A stretch of 64,000 nucleotides of DNA. Source: an uncultured Clostridium sp. Lineage in GTDB: Bacteria > Bacillota > Clostridia > Lachnospirales > Lachnospiraceae. Positions within the stretch are counted from its first letter, which is position 1, and each line of letters begins with the position of its first letter. Shown here one piece after another: positions 20,093-29,386 of the stretch. Below the pieces are notes generated by a model. The model made no database searches. It saw nothing but the letters and a program-made list of their open reading frames with translations, and was not told the DNA's origin. The stretch covers positions 62,001 to 126,000 of the forward strand of contig UPYT01000001.1 of assembly GCA_900538475.1 (NCBI GenBank), written 5' to 3'. The translations under genes were made by a program, and so were the position numbers.

Positions 20093-20964
20093 ATCAGAAC
20101 AAGATTTACAGACTGCTGATTGCAGATGATGAGATGATAGAAAGAGCGGTTCTGTACAAAACATTAAAATCGCGTTTTGGAGAGAATTGTGAGATCTATC
20201 AGGCAGAAAACGGGCGGGAGGCAGTCCATATCCATGAAGAGCATCAAATTCAGATAGCCATTCTTGATATTGAAATGCCTGGAATTAACGGAATTCGTGC
20301 GGCAGAGAAAATCCGGGAAACAGACAGAGACTGCTGTATTGTTTTTCTGACGGCTTTTGATGAGTTTTCCTATGCCAAAAAAGCGATAACAGTTCGTGCG
20401 CTGGATTATCTTTTGAAGCCTTATGAGGAAAGTGAGCTCCTTCTGGTGGTAGAGGAGGCGATGCGGATTGTCTGTGAGCGGGAAGCAGCCGCAGAATCCA
20501 AAACAGCAGTTCAAAACGGAGAAGGGGAGCTTTTGGAAAATCTGGAGGAAGGAATTGGAGAATCCGAATATGAAAAAATTTCGGAAACTGCAGGAGGGCA
20601 GGACAATGAGGCGGAAGGGGTGAGGCTTTCTGCGGTGATGGATATGATAACAGATTATATACAGGCTCATTATATGGATGATCTGTCCATGCAGGAGCTG
20701 GCCCGCCAGATGAATTATTCGGAGGCATATTTCTGCAAGCTGTTTAAACAGTGTTTTGGGCAGAATTTTACTTCTTATCTGACAGAATACCGGGTGGAGA
20801 CGGCAAAGAAAATGCTGGGGCAGCCAACGGTGAATGTAAAGGAGATCGGAAAGGCGGTAGGATATTGTGATGCTAATTATTTTGCCAAGGTGTTTAAGCG
20901 GATTACCGGGCAGAGTCCTACAGATTATCGGACAGAGCTGCTTTTGAAAAAAACAGGTCCTTGA
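20089..20964 (+). CDS. Response regulator, YesN type (receiver plus AraC helix-turn-helix)
   Basis: 291 residues. The receiver domain has DDE at 13-15, Asp60 (ILDIEMPG) and Lys110 (YLLKPY). A Glu-rich linker at about 135-180 leads to an AraC-type DNA-binding domain at the C-terminus (MQELARQMNYSEAYFCKLFKQCFG and VGYCDANYFAKVFKRITG). It pairs with the preceding kinase. The TRAP gene dctP begins 150 bases further on, so it probably activates that operon; this is inference from position. No terminator follows it. Confidence 0.92.
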   Translation: MNQNKIYRLLIADDEMIERAVLYKTLKSRFGENCEIYQAENGREAVHIHEEHQIQIAILDIEMPGINGIRAAEKIRETDRDCCIVFLTAFDEFSYAKKAITVRALDYLLKPYEESELLLVVEEAMRIVCEREAAAESKTAVQNGEGELLENLEEGIGESEYEKISETAGGQDNEAEGVRLSAVMDMITDYIQAHYMDDLSMQELARQMNYSEAYFCKLFKQCFGQNFTSYLTEYRVETAKKMLGQPTVNVKEIGKAVGYCDANYFAKVFKRITGQSPTDYRTELLLKKTGP

Positions 20965-21114
20965 TAGTTTTGTGTGACATGCATAAATTAAAAAACATAT
21001 GAGGTAAAAATATACTATGATTCACAAAAAATTACCCTTTCTATTTCTGGGATATTAATTTATTATAAAGATAACGTGTTTGAACGTTAAAAACATCAAG
21101 AGGAGGAAACAAAA
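20965..21114 (+). promoter_or_regulatory. AT-rich control region before dctP
   Basis: 150 bases with TATTAT at 21061-21066 but only a weak -35 candidate, which suits an activated promoter. AACGTgtttgAACGTT (21072-21087) is a small inverted repeat in the leader. AGGAGG lies 7 nt before the dctP start. Confidence 0.4.
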
Positions 21115-22245
21115 ATGAAAAAAAGAATTGTAAGCGCAGTACTTTGCACAGCAATGGTAGCAGGTTCTCTGGCTGGTTGCGGTTCTAAGAAGGCTGAGGA
21201 GACCACAGCAGCAGCAACCGAGGCAGCGACTGAGGCAACCGAAGCAGCAGAGGAAAAGACTGAGGCAGCTGAGGGCGAGACCGAAGCAGCAGCTGAGGCT
21301 GGCTCCTATGATACTGCCAATATGCCGGAAGTAACTCTGGTATATGCAGAGGTTAACCCGCTTGATACTATCGTTGGCCAGATGGCTACCGATTTCAAGA
21401 ACAAAGTAGAAGAGCTGTCTGACGGCAAGATCACCATCGACGTTCAGGCCAGCGGTGTTCTTGGCTCTGAGAACGACGTTCTGGATACTATGCTGGGCGG
21501 CGGCGGCACCATCGATATGTCCCGTATCTCTGCTTTCGCACTGAACAGCTACGGCGCTAAGAAGTCCATGCTTCTGTCCATTCCGTATACCTTCCAGGAT
21601 CGTGCTCATTTCTGGAACTTTGCAACCAGCGATCTGGCACAGGAATTCCTGACCGAGCCGGTTGATCTGGGCCTGGGTGTAAGAGGTCTGTACTACGGTG
21701 AAGAAGGCTTCCGTCATTTCTTCTTTGTAAATCCGGCAACTAAGCTGGAGGATTTAAGCGGCTTAAAGATCCGTGTATCTAACGACCCGGTTATGACCGG
21801 TATGGTTTCCGGACTGGGCGCTAACGCAACTGTTGTTTCTATGAACGAGCTGTATTCTGCACTGCAGACCGGCGTAGTAGATGCTGCTGAGCAGCCGATC
21901 GCAAACTACTACTCCAACGCTTTCCCGGAGGTAGCTCCGCACCTGTTACTGGATGGTCATACTCTGGGCGCTGTTCAGGTTATCATTACCGACGAGGCAT
22001 GGGACAAGCTGACCGAGGATCAGCAGGCTATCCTGATGGAGGCTGGAAAATATGCTTCTGAGAACAACCGTGCAAATTCCGAGAACAAAGAGAACGAAGT
22101 TCTGGAACAGCTGAAGGCTGATGGCGTAACTGTTACTGAAGTAGAGGATAAGGCTCCGTGGAAAGAGGCTTGTAAGGCAGTTATCGATGAGAATACTGCA
22201 GATCAGGCAGAACTGTATCAGCAGATTCTGGATATGGCAGACTAA
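21115..22245 (+). CDS. dctP: TRAP transporter substrate-binding lipoprotein (DctP family)
   Basis: 376 residues. A signal peptide ends in the lipobox LAGC with Cys22, so it is anchored to the outside of the membrane. An Ala/Glu/Thr-rich linker (about 24-62) leads to a DctP fold, with LSGLKIRVSNDPVMTGMVSGLGA holding the conserved carboxylate-binding Arg and ALQTGVVDAAEQPIANYY. It would capture a carboxylate and hand it to DctQM. Codon choice is strongly biased (GCA/GCT, CGT, AAC, CTG, TCT) relative to neighbours, which suggests high expression. AGGAGG precedes it. A hairpin follows it before dctQ, as often seen where a binding protein is needed in excess. Confidence 0.92.
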   Translation: MKKRIVSAVLCTAMVAGSLAGCGSKKAEETTAAATEAATEATEAAEEKTEAAEGETEAAAEAGSYDTANMPEVTLVYAEVNPLDTIVGQMATDFKNKVEELSDGKITIDVQASGVLGSENDVLDTMLGGGGTIDMSRISAFALNSYGAKKSMLLSIPYTFQDRAHFWNFATSDLAQEFLTEPVDLGLGVRGLYYGEEGFRHFFFVNPATKLEDLSGLKIRVSNDPVMTGMVSGLGANATVVSMNELYSALQTGVVDAAEQPIANYYSNAFPEVAPHLLLDGHTLGAVQVIITDEAWDKLTEDQQAILMEAGKYASENNRANSENKENEVLEQLKADGVTVTEVEDKAPWKEACKAVIDENTADQAELYQQILDMAD

Positions 22246-22321
22246 TTCCAGCCAGTATTACGCAGTATCAGGAATAATTAGATATTAAATTGAAGCGTAT
22301 GTGTTAGGGAATGAAGCTGAC

Positions 22322-22362
22322 GGGCACAGAGCGGTTTAGGTACTGTCTCTGTGCCCTGAGTT
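22322..22362 (+). terminator. Hairpin between dctP and dctQ, partial terminator
   Basis: GGGCACAGAG (22322-22331) pairs with CTCTGTGCCC (22347-22356), followed by TGAGTTTTG. The T run is weak, so it may stabilise the dctP message or allow partial read-through into dctQM. Confidence 0.6.
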
Positions 22363-22381
22363 TTGAAAGGGGACAAAAATT

Positions 22382-22903
22382 ATGCCAGCAATTTTTGAAA
22401 AGATCGATAAGATCAAACCGGCCTATGACATTACTTACAAGGTAGTTATGTTTATCTGTAAAATCCTTCTGATTGCAGATATCGCGATTACCAGTATGTC
22501 CGTAGCAGGCCGTTATATTCCGTTTATCCCGGATCCGGCATGGAGTGAAGAAGTGGTTCTGACCTGCATGTCCTATATGGCAGTGCTTTCAGCAGCACTT
22601 GCAATCCGTAGAGGCGCTCATATCCGTATGACTGCTCTGGATCCGTATTTACCGAAAACTCTTGTGAAAATTCTGGACATCATTGCCGATCTGGCAGTGC
22701 TGATCCTGGCTGTTATTATGATTACCGTAGGCTGGAAATATGCGTCCGGCATCGGTTCAAAAGGTACCTATGTAAGTATGCCGAAGGTATCCAGATTCTG
22801 GATGTACTTCCCGGTTCCGCTGGCAGGCGTTGCTATGCTGATTTTTGAACTGGAGGCTCTTTACAATCACATTAAAGGTTTCTTTGTAAAGGAGGAGGCA
22901 TAA
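22382..22903 (+). CDS. dctQ: TRAP transporter small permease (DctQ family)
   Basis: 173 residues with four predicted membrane segments (about 20-42, 55-75, 95-118, 140-162), the DctQ layout. WSEEVVLTCMSYMAVLSAALAIRRGAHIRM is the family signature region. It pairs with DctM to form the sodium-driven membrane part. AAAGGGG precedes the ATG. dctM begins 4 bases after the stop with its AAGGAGG inside dctQ. Confidence 0.92.
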   Translation: MPAIFEKIDKIKPAYDITYKVVMFICKILLIADIAITSMSVAGRYIPFIPDPAWSEEVVLTCMSYMAVLSAALAIRRGAHIRMTALDPYLPKTLVKILDIIADLAVLILAVIMITVGWKYASGIGSKGTYVSMPKVSRFWMYFPVPLAGVAMLIFELEALYNHIKGFFVKEEA

Positions 22904-22906
22904 ACT

Positions 22907-24199
22907 ATGAGTACTGAAACGATGGCAATTGTTATTTTGCTTGCAAGCTTCTTTATTATGGTCATGCTGCGGTTTCCCATTGCTTATGCAGTTGCACTTT
23001 CTTCTGTTTTGTGCCTGTTAAGCCAGGGACTGCCTCTGACAACCATCTGTCAGCAGATGGTAAAAGGTATCAGTTCCTTCAGCCTGATGGCAGTACCGTT
23101 CTTCATTACCATGGGCTGTCTGATGGGTTCTGGTGGTATTTCTGAAAAACTGATCGCTCTGGCAAATGCCTGTGTAGGCTGGATGCGGGGCGGTATGGCT
23201 ATGGTTAATATCGTAGCTTCTTATTTCTTCGGCGGTATTTCTGGTTCTGCATCTGCAGATACAGCTTCTCTTGGCTCTATCCTGATTCCTATGATGGTTG
23301 ACCAGGGATATGACGCTGATTTCTCAACGGCTGTTACCATTACCTCCTCCTGTGAGGGACTTCTGGTTCCGCCGAGCCATAACATGGTTATTTATGCAAC
23401 TACTGCAGGCGGTATTTCTGTAGGAAGCCTTTTCCTGGCCGGATATTTGCCTGGCGCACTGCTGGCTGCTTCCCTGATGATTGGTTCTTATATTATTTCT
23501 GTAAAGAGAAACTATCCGAAGGGTGAAAAATTCAGCATTTCTAACCTTCTGAAGCAGTTAAGCGTATCCTTCTGGGCTCTGGCAGCAGTTCTGATTGTAG
23601 TATTCGGTGTAGTAGGCGGTGTGTTTACAGCAACCGAGTCTGCGGCAGTTGCAGTTGTTTACAGCCTGCTTGTCAGTGTATTTATTTACAAGGGACTTGA
23701 CTGGAAGGGCGTATGGAGAGTTTTAGGGGATTGTGTAGACACCCTGTCTATCGTATTGATCCTGATTGCAACCTCCAGTATCTTTGGATACTGCCTGACA
23801 AGACTTCATGTACCGGATCTTGCTGCAAATGCCATTACCGGACTGACCAGCAATCCAATTATTCTGGCTCTGCTGCTGAACCTGATTCTTCTGGTTTTGG
23901 GATGTATCATGGATATGGCTCCGATTATCCTGATTGCAACTCCGATCCTGCTTCCGATTGCAACCTCAATCGGCATCGATCCGGTTCAGTTTGGTATCAT
24001 GGTTGTATTAAACTGTGGTATTGGTCTTCTGACTCCGCCGGTAGGTGCAGTTTTGTTCATTGGTTCTGCAGTTGCAAAGGTACCTATGGAGAAAGTAGTA
24101 AAGGCAACTCTGCCATTCTATCTGTGCATGATTATTACTCTGCTGCTGATTACCTTTATTCCGGCTATCAGCCTTGGACTGCCGGCTCTGCTCAGCTAA
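22907..24199 (+). CDS. dctM: TRAP transporter large permease (DctM family)
   Basis: 430 residues, very hydrophobic, about 11-12 membrane segments. Signatures: PFFITMGCLMGSGGIS, GGISGSASADTASLGSILIPMM, and the C-terminal GIMVVLNCGIGLLTPPVGAVLF. It is the ion-coupled channel of the tripartite transporter. Translationally coupled to dctQ. A strong terminator follows (24235-24266), so the second binding-protein gene downstream has separate or reduced expression. Confidence 0.94.
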   Translation: MSTETMAIVILLASFFIMVMLRFPIAYAVALSSVLCLLSQGLPLTTICQQMVKGISSFSLMAVPFFITMGCLMGSGGISEKLIALANACVGWMRGGMAMVNIVASYFFGGISGSASADTASLGSILIPMMVDQGYDADFSTAVTITSSCEGLLVPPSHNMVIYATTAGGISVGSLFLAGYLPGALLAASLMIGSYIISVKRNYPKGEKFSISNLLKQLSVSFWALAAVLIVVFGVVGGVFTATESAAVAVVYSLLVSVFIYKGLDWKGVWRVLGDCVDTLSIVLILIATSSIFGYCLTRLHVPDLAANAITGLTSNPIILALLLNLILLVLGCIMDMAPIILIATPILLPIATSIGIDPVQFGIMVVLNCGIGLLTPPVGAVLFIGSAVAKVPMEKVVKATLPFYLCMIITLLLITFIPAISLGLPALLS

Positions 24200-24234
24200 G
24201 TAAGGCATAAAATCTGCATATAAAAGAATACAAT

Positions 24235-24266
24235 CAGGCATTAACGAAAGAGTTAATGCCTGTTTT
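24235..24266 (+). terminator. Intrinsic terminator after dctM
   Basis: CAGGCATTAAC (24235-24245), loop GAAAGA, GTTAATGCCTG (24252-24262), then TTTTGTC. Confidence 0.85.
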
Positions 24267-24271
24267 GTCAT

Positions 24272-24314
24272 TCTGTCAGACAGCCAAATCAAAGGTGTTT
24301 GACTGCCTGACAGA
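24272..24314 (+). repeat. Inverted repeat in front of the second dctP-like gene
   Basis: Arms 24273-24288 and 24298-24313 pair over 16 positions with two mismatches (CTGTCAG with CTGACAG at the base). It lies between the terminator and the AAAGGAG ribosome site. It could be a leader structure or an operator. Confidence 0.6.
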
Positions 24315-24347
24315 GCGACAAAGGAAGCTTGGGAAAGGAGAATTTCA

Positions 24348-25382
24348 GTGAAAAAAACAATTGCACTGCTGACAGCAGGAGCAGCATGCCTGCTGTTTGC
24401 CTGCGGAGGGAAACAGAAGCGGGCGGAGAGTGAAAGAATTCCGGAATATGTGCTGACTTATGCAGAAAATCAGCCAGAGGATTATCCTACAACTCAGGGG
24501 GCTTTTTACTTTGCAAGACTGGTGGAGGATCGTTCCGATGGACGTATCCGGATTCAGGTAAAAGCCGAAGGAGAGATGGGAGCGGAACGGAATGTGGTAG
24601 AGCAGCTGCAGTTTGGAGGTCTTGATTTTGCAAGAGTTTCCCTTTCCTCCCTGGGAGATCGGATCCCTAAGCTGAATGTGCTTCAGATGCCGTATCTGTA
24701 TACCAGCTCCGAGCACATGTGGAGAGTTCTGGAGGGGGAAATAGGGGCTGATTTTCTGGATTCCTTTCAGGATTTTAATCTGGTAGCTCTGTCCTGGTAT
24801 GATGCAGGTGCCAGAAACTTTTACAGCTCCAGACAGCCCATTGAAAAGGTGGAGGATATGAAGGGGATGAAGGTTCGTGTTCAGGATTCTGCTTTAATGG
24901 AACGAATGATACAGCTTCTGGGTGCGATTCCAGTTCCCTTGGATTATGATCAGGTGTATTCTGCTTTTCAAACGGATGAAATTGATGCAGCGGAGAATAA
25001 CTGGCCTTCTTATGAGTCGATGAATCATGAGGAGGTAGCAGGATATTATACCAAGGATGAGCATTCCCGGGTTCCGGAGGTTCAGCTTGCATCCCGTGTG
25101 ACCTGGGAGCGTCTGACCAAAGAGGATCAGGAGATGATCCGTCAGTGCGCAGAGGAATCTGCCCGGTATGAACGGACCTTATGGGAGGATCGCTCCCGCA
25201 ATTCCGAAGAGATTGTCCGCAGGAACGGCTGTGTGGTCATTGAACTGAGTTCAGCGGAAAAAGCGCGGTTCCAGGCGGCGGTCACCCCGATTTATCATGA
25301 ATTCTGCAAAAATTATATGGATATCATTGAACGGATTAAGGAAGAAGGACGGCTGTTGGAGCAGGAAGAAGCAGAACCATAA
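24348..25382 (+). CDS. Second TRAP substrate-binding lipoprotein (DctP family)
   Basis: 344 residues from a GTG start with AAAGGAG upstream. The lipobox LFAC places the lipidated Cys at 19. The DctP fold is shown by GMKVRVQDSALMERMIQLLGAIPVPLDYDQVYSAFQTDEIDAAENNWPSY split here as VRVQDSALMERM (conserved Arg) and DEIDAAENNWPSY. The latter differs from DctP1 (VVDAAEQPIANYY), so the ligand is probably different. There is no long linker and the codon use is ordinary. With no second permease nearby, it may share DctQM or act as a sensor subunit for the kinase. A terminator separates it from dctM. Confidence 0.88.
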   Translation: MKKTIALLTAGAACLLFACGGKQKRAESERIPEYVLTYAENQPEDYPTTQGAFYFARLVEDRSDGRIRIQVKAEGEMGAERNVVEQLQFGGLDFARVSLSSLGDRIPKLNVLQMPYLYTSSEHMWRVLEGEIGADFLDSFQDFNLVALSWYDAGARNFYSSRQPIEKVEDMKGMKVRVQDSALMERMIQLLGAIPVPLDYDQVYSAFQTDEIDAAENNWPSYESMNHEEVAGYYTKDEHSRVPEVQLASRVTWERLTKEDQEMIRQCAEESARYERTLWEDRSRNSEEIVRRNGCVVIELSSAEKARFQAAVTPIYHEFCKNYMDIIERIKEEGRLLEQEEAEP

Positions 25383-25391
25383 GAAAAGGGC

Positions 25392-25420
25392 TTGACTTTT
25401 TGGGGTTTGATAGCTAAAAT
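25392..25420 (+). promoter_or_regulatory. Promoter of the pheST T-box operon
   Basis: TTGACT at 25392-25397 and TAAAAT at 25415-25420, 17 nt apart; the transcript would begin near 25427 at the foot of the T-box leader. Confidence 0.8.
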
Positions 25421-25426
25421 ATTACA

Positions 25427-25753
25427 TAGATTTTCCAAGAGAAATGACAAAGGCAATGAATGTGTTAAGTAGGGTACTGTTTCCTGCCAGAGAGAAGAGG
25501 TCACCGGCTGAAAGCCTCTTTCCGTTCAGACAGAACCACGAAATTCCCACAGGAGCTGCACAGCTGAATTACGGATGTCTGCCCATTTTGGGGAGAAGCG
25601 TATCAGGAGAGTAAGCTGTGACGGAGAGTGCACGTTACGCACAATAGAGAGTCTGCTGCAGGGCTGTGTAGGGTTAATGCGGCAGGAAGATGGGTGGTAC
25701 CGCGGTTAAAAGAATCGTCCCTTTGCAATGTCGCCATTGCAGAGGGATTTTTT
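25427..25753 (+). promoter_or_regulatory. T-box riboswitch controlling pheST (tRNA-Phe)
   Basis: The T-box core GGGTGGTACCGCGG is at 25692-25705. Stem I shows the AGAGAG motif near 25491 and the apical GGCTGAAAGCC type loop. TTC at 25544-25546 in GAAATTCCC is the likely Phe specifier, though its exact register is unsure. The terminator pairs TCCCTTTGCAATG (25718-25730) with CATTGCAGAGGGA (25735-25747) and ends in TTTTTT. Uncharged tRNA-Phe would stabilise the antiterminator and switch on pheST. Confidence 0.93.
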
Positions 25754-25767
25754 ATGTCCTATGACAT

Positions 25768-25793
25768 AAAACGCTCCGCGGGGATTGCCATGC
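25768..25793 (-). repeat. Short dispersed repeat, copy 1
   Basis: On the minus strand it reads GCATGGCAATCC then CCGCGGAGCGTTT. Related copies are at 47230-47257, 49307-49335 and 56547-56565. It sits between the T-box terminator and pheS. Confidence 0.55.
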
Positions 25794-25836
25794 GGTGGCC
25801 GGCATTGCATTTAGTATAACAGAAAGGAAGGAAACC

Positions 25837-26856
25837 ATGAAAGAGCAGTTAGAGAAAATCAAATCGGAGGCTTTGGCTAGGATTGAGGCTTCTGATGCGC
25901 TGGAAACCTTAAATGACATTCGGGTAGCATATTTGGGAAAAAAGGGTGAGCTGACCAGCGTTTTGAAGAGCATGAAAAATGTAGCGCCGGAGGAGCGTCC
26001 CAAGGTAGGACAGATGGTTAACGAGGTTCGCGCACTTCTGGAAGAGAAATTAGAAGAAACCCGTCTGGCCCTTGCGGCAAAAGCTCGTGAGGAGCAGCTG
26101 AAGAAAGAGGTTATTGACGTTACGCTTCCTGCAAAGAAGGCGAATATCGGTCACAGCCATCCTAACATGGTGGCACTGAAAGAGGTAGAACGTATTTTTA
26201 TTGGTATGGGCTATGAGGTTGTGGAAGGACCAGAGATTGAGTATGATGAGTACAATTTCACCAAACTGAATATTCCTGCCAACCATCCGGCTAAGGATGA
26301 GCAGGATACCTTCTATATTAACAAGGACATTGTGCTGCGTACTCAGACCTCTCCGGTACAGGCTCGTGTTATGGAAAAGGGCAAGCTGCCTATCCGCATG
26401 ATTGCTCCTGGCCGTGTATTCCGTTCTGATGAGGTAGATGCAACTCATTCTCCTTCCTTCCATCAGGTAGAGGGACTGGTTATTGACAAGCACATTACCT
26501 TTGCAGATTTAAAGGGAACCCTGGCTGAATTTGCAAAAGAAATGTTTGGTGAGGAGACAAAGGTAAAATTCCGCCCCCATCATTTCCCGTTTACTGAGCC
26601 CAGTGCAGAGATGGACGTCAGCTGCTTTAAGTGCGGCGGCAAGGGCTGCCGGTTCTGTAAGGGTTCCGGCTGGATTGAGATTCTGGGCTGCGGAATGGTT
26701 CATCCCCATGTGCTTGAAATGTGCGGCATTGATCCGGAAGAGTATGTAGGCTTTGCTTTTGGCGTAGGCCTGGAGAGAATTGCCCTCCTGAAATATGAGA
26801 TTGACGATATGCGTCTCCTCTATGAAAACGATATTCGTTTCTTAAAGCAGTTTTAA
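25837..26856 (+). CDS. pheS: Phenylalanyl-tRNA synthetase alpha subunit
   Basis: 339 residues from ATG 25837, where GGAAGGAA precedes and the sequence begins [12 protein letters not shown] as in the family; the open frame back to 25795 has no ribosome site. An N-terminal coiled coil (1-95) leads to the class II catalytic core with [24 protein letters not shown] and the motif 3 [16 protein letters not shown] near the end. [17 protein letters not shown] is a Cys-rich insert. It charges tRNA-Phe as an alpha2-beta2 enzyme with PheT. Controlled by the T-box upstream; pheT follows after 47 bases. Confidence 0.97.
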   Translation: MKEQLEKIKSEALARIEASDALETLNDIRVAYLGKKGELTSVLKSMKNVAPEERPKVGQMVNEVRALLEEKLEETRLALAAKAREEQLKKEVIDVTLPAKKANIGHSHPNMVALKEVERIFIGMGYEVVEGPEIEYDEYNFTKLNIPANHPAKDEQDTFYINKDIVLRTQTSPVQARVMEKGKLPIRMIAPGRVFRSDEVDATHSPSFHQVEGLVIDKHITFADLKGTLAEFAKEMFGEETKVKFRPHHFPFTEPSAEMDVSCFKCGGKGCRFCKGSGWIEILGCGMVHPHVLEMCGIDPEEYVGFAFGVGLERIALLKYEIDDMRLLYENDIRFLKQF

Positions 26857-26903
26857 TGAGTGAGTCGGTGAAATAAGAGAGATAATCAAAAGGAGATAGA
26901 GAC

Positions 26904-29324
26904 ATGAACACAGCATTGTCATGGATAAAGGCATATGTTCCTGATTTGGATGTAACTCCCCAGGAGTATACAGATGCAATGACCCTGATCGGAACAAAGG
27001 TAGAAGGATATACCTGTCTTGATAAAAATCTGGAGAAGATTGTAGTAGGACAGATTCTGAAAATTGAAAGACATCCGGATGCAGATAAGCTGATTATCTG
27101 CCAGGTAGATGTGGGAAATGAAACCATACAGATCGTAACCGGCGCCCCAAATGTAAAGGAAGGGGATAAGGTTCCCGTTGTTCTGGATGGAGGCAAGGTG
27201 GCAGGCGGTCATGACGGCGGCCCGCTTCCTGAGGACGGTATTAAAATCAAAAAGGGAAAACTCAGAGGAATCGATTCCTATGGAATGATGTGCTCGATTG
27301 AGGAGTTAGGATCCTCACGGGATATGTATCCTCTGGCTCCGGAAAGCGGAATTTATATTCTTCCGGAGGATGCTCCAGTGGGTGCAGATGCCATTGAGAT
27401 TCTGGGACTTCATGATACGGTATTTGAGTATGAGATTACCTCCAACCGTGTAGACTGCTACGGTGTAATCGGAATTGCAAGAGAGGCAGCAGCAGCCTTC
27501 CGCAAGGAATTTCATCCTCCGGTAGTGAAAGAAACAGGAAACAGCGAGGATATTCATGATTACCTTCAGGTAGAGGTGAAAAATCCGGAGCTGTGCAGCC
27601 GTTACTGCGCAAGAATGGTAAAAAATATTAAGCTGGCTCCGTCACCAGAATGGATGCAGAGAAGACTGGCTGCAAGCGGAATCCGCCCCATCAACAATAT
27701 TGTAGATATTACCAACTACATTATGGAAGAGTACGGACAGCCCATGCATGCCTTTGATTATGATCAGCTTGCAGGACATAAAATTGTGGTGAAATGCGCT
27801 CAGGATGGGGAGACCTTCCAGACCCTGGACGGACAGGAGAGAAACCTGGACAGCAATATTTTAATGATTAATGACGGCGAAAAAGAAGTGGGCATTGCAG
27901 GTATTATGGGTGGTGAAAACTCCAAAATTACAGACAATGTACAGACCATGGTATTTGAGTGCGCCTGCTTTGACGGAACGAATATCCGTCTGTCTGCAAA
28001 GCGTCTGGGACTGCGGACCGATGCTTCTGGAAAATACGAAAAAGGGCTGGATCCCAATACTGCCTATGAGGCAGTAAACCGTGCATGTCAGCTGGTAGAG
28101 GAACTGGGCGCCGGTGAGGTAGTAGGAGGCCTGATTGATGTTTATTCTGAGAAGCGGGAAGAATCCAGAGTGGCTTTCAGCCCGGAGAAAATCAACAATC
28201 TGCTGGGTACGGAGATTGCGCCGGAGACAATGAAGGACTATTTCCGGATGCTGGGGCTTGGACTTGATGAGGAAACTCAGGAGGTCGTTGCTCCTACTTT
28301 CCGTCAGGATATTCACTGCATGGCAGATCTGGCAGAGGAAGTAGCCAGAATGTACGGCTATGATAAGATTCCGACAACACTTCCCTCCGGTGAGTCCACA
28401 ACAGGACGGATTTCCTTTGAGGGTCGGATTGAAGACATTGCAGAAGAGGTTGCCATGTTCTCCGGCTTCAGCGAGAGCATGACCTACTCCTTTGAGAGTC
28501 CCAAGGTTTTTGACAAGCTTCTGATTCCTGCAGACTCCAGCCTGCGCAGCACAATTGAGATTTCCAATCCTCTGGGAGAGGATTTCAGTGTGATGAGAAC
28601 TCTGCCCTTAAATGGTATGCTGACTTCTCTGTCCACGAACTATAATCGCCGAAACAAAGATGTGAAGCTGTTCGAGATGGCCAAGGTATATCTGCCTAAG
28701 TCTCTTCCTCTGACAGAGCTGCCGGACGAGCGGGTTCAGTTTACCTTGGGTATGTACGGTGAGGGAGATTTCTTTACTATGAAAGGTGTGGTAGAGGAGC
28801 TGTTTGACAAGCTGGGCATGACAAAGAAGGTACACTATGATCCTTCCTGCGAACGCCCATATCTGCATCCCGGACGGAAGGCGGATATTGTTTATGAGGG
28901 TGTAAAACTGGGCTATCTTGGCGAGGTTCATCCGGAAGTGGCTGACAATTACAAGATTGGCGAGCGTGTTTATGTGGCTGTTCTGGATATGCCGGCTGTT
29001 GTTCCTTTCGTAAGCTTTGACTGGAAATATGAGGGACTGGCAAAATATCCGGCAACCACCCGTGATATCAGCATGGTAGTTCCCAAGGAAATTCTGGTGG
29101 GACAGATTGAAGATATTATTGCGCAGCGGGGCGGAAAGATTCTGGAAAGCTACAAGCTGTTTGATATTTATGAGGGAGCTCAGATTCTGGCCGGACATAA
29201 ATCCGTTGCATACTCCATTACCTTCCGGGCAAAGGATCATACCCTGACCGATGATGAGGTAAATGCAGTAATGAAAAAGATTTTAAATGGCTTAGAAGGC
29301 ATGGGAATCCAGCTGAGAGCATAA
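26904..29324 (+). CDS. pheT: Phenylalanyl-tRNA synthetase beta subunit
   Basis: 806 residues, full length. Order of domains: an EMAP-like tRNA-binding domain (about 40-150), B3/4 editing domain (about 210-380), B5 (about 400-475), a core resembling the synthetase fold, and a C-terminal anticodon-binding FDX-ACB domain (about 710-806, KYPATTRDISMVV). Partner of PheS. AAGGAG precedes the ATG. The gene ends directly before a strong hairpin that also encloses the eno ribosome site. Confidence 0.97.
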   Translation: MNTALSWIKAYVPDLDVTPQEYTDAMTLIGTKVEGYTCLDKNLEKIVVGQILKIERHPDADKLIICQVDVGNETIQIVTGAPNVKEGDKVPVVLDGGKVAGGHDGGPLPEDGIKIKKGKLRGIDSYGMMCSIEELGSSRDMYPLAPESGIYILPEDAPVGADAIEILGLHDTVFEYEITSNRVDCYGVIGIAREAAAAFRKEFHPPVVKETGNSEDIHDYLQVEVKNPELCSRYCARMVKNIKLAPSPEWMQRRLAASGIRPINNIVDITNYIMEEYGQPMHAFDYDQLAGHKIVVKCAQDGETFQTLDGQERNLDSNILMINDGEKEVGIAGIMGGENSKITDNVQTMVFECACFDGTNIRLSAKRLGLRTDASGKYEKGLDPNTAYEAVNRACQLVEELGAGEVVGGLIDVYSEKREESRVAFSPEKINNLLGTEIAPETMKDYFRMLGLGLDEETQEVVAPTFRQDIHCMADLAEEVARMYGYDKIPTTLPSGESTTGRISFEGRIEDIAEEVAMFSGFSESMTYSFESPKVFDKLLIPADSSLRSTIEISNPLGEDFSVMRTLPLNGMLTSLSTNYNRRNKDVKLFEMAKVYLPKSLPLTELPDERVQFTLGMYGEGDFFTMKGVVEELFDKLGMTKKVHYDPSCERPYLHPGRKADIVYEGVKLGYLGEVHPEVADNYKIGERVYVAVLDMPAVVPFVSFDWKYEGLAKYPATTRDISMVVPKEILVGQIEDIIAQRGGKILESYKLFDIYEGAQILAGHKSVAYSITFRAKDHTLTDDEVNAVMKKILNGLEGMGIQLRA

Positions 29325-29333
29325 TTGCAGCAT

Positions 29334-29386
29334 AAAATGGCTATCCTTACGTTAGAAGTGATTCTAAGGTAAGGAGGCCATTTTTT
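29334..29386 (+). terminator. Terminator-like hairpin that encloses the eno ribosome site
   Basis: AAAATGGC.TCCTTAC (29334-29350) pairs with GTAAGGAGGCCATTTT (29369-29384), and TTAGAA pairs with TTCTAA inside. It ends in TTTTTT directly before the eno ATG. The AAGGAGG of eno (29371-29377) lies in the right arm, so the same fold can stop transcription from pheT and hide the ribosome site. Confidence 0.8.

Noticed and set aside
25795..25836. Extra 14 residues at the PheS N-terminus
   Set aside because: No ribosome site, and the stretch is part of a dispersed repeat region.
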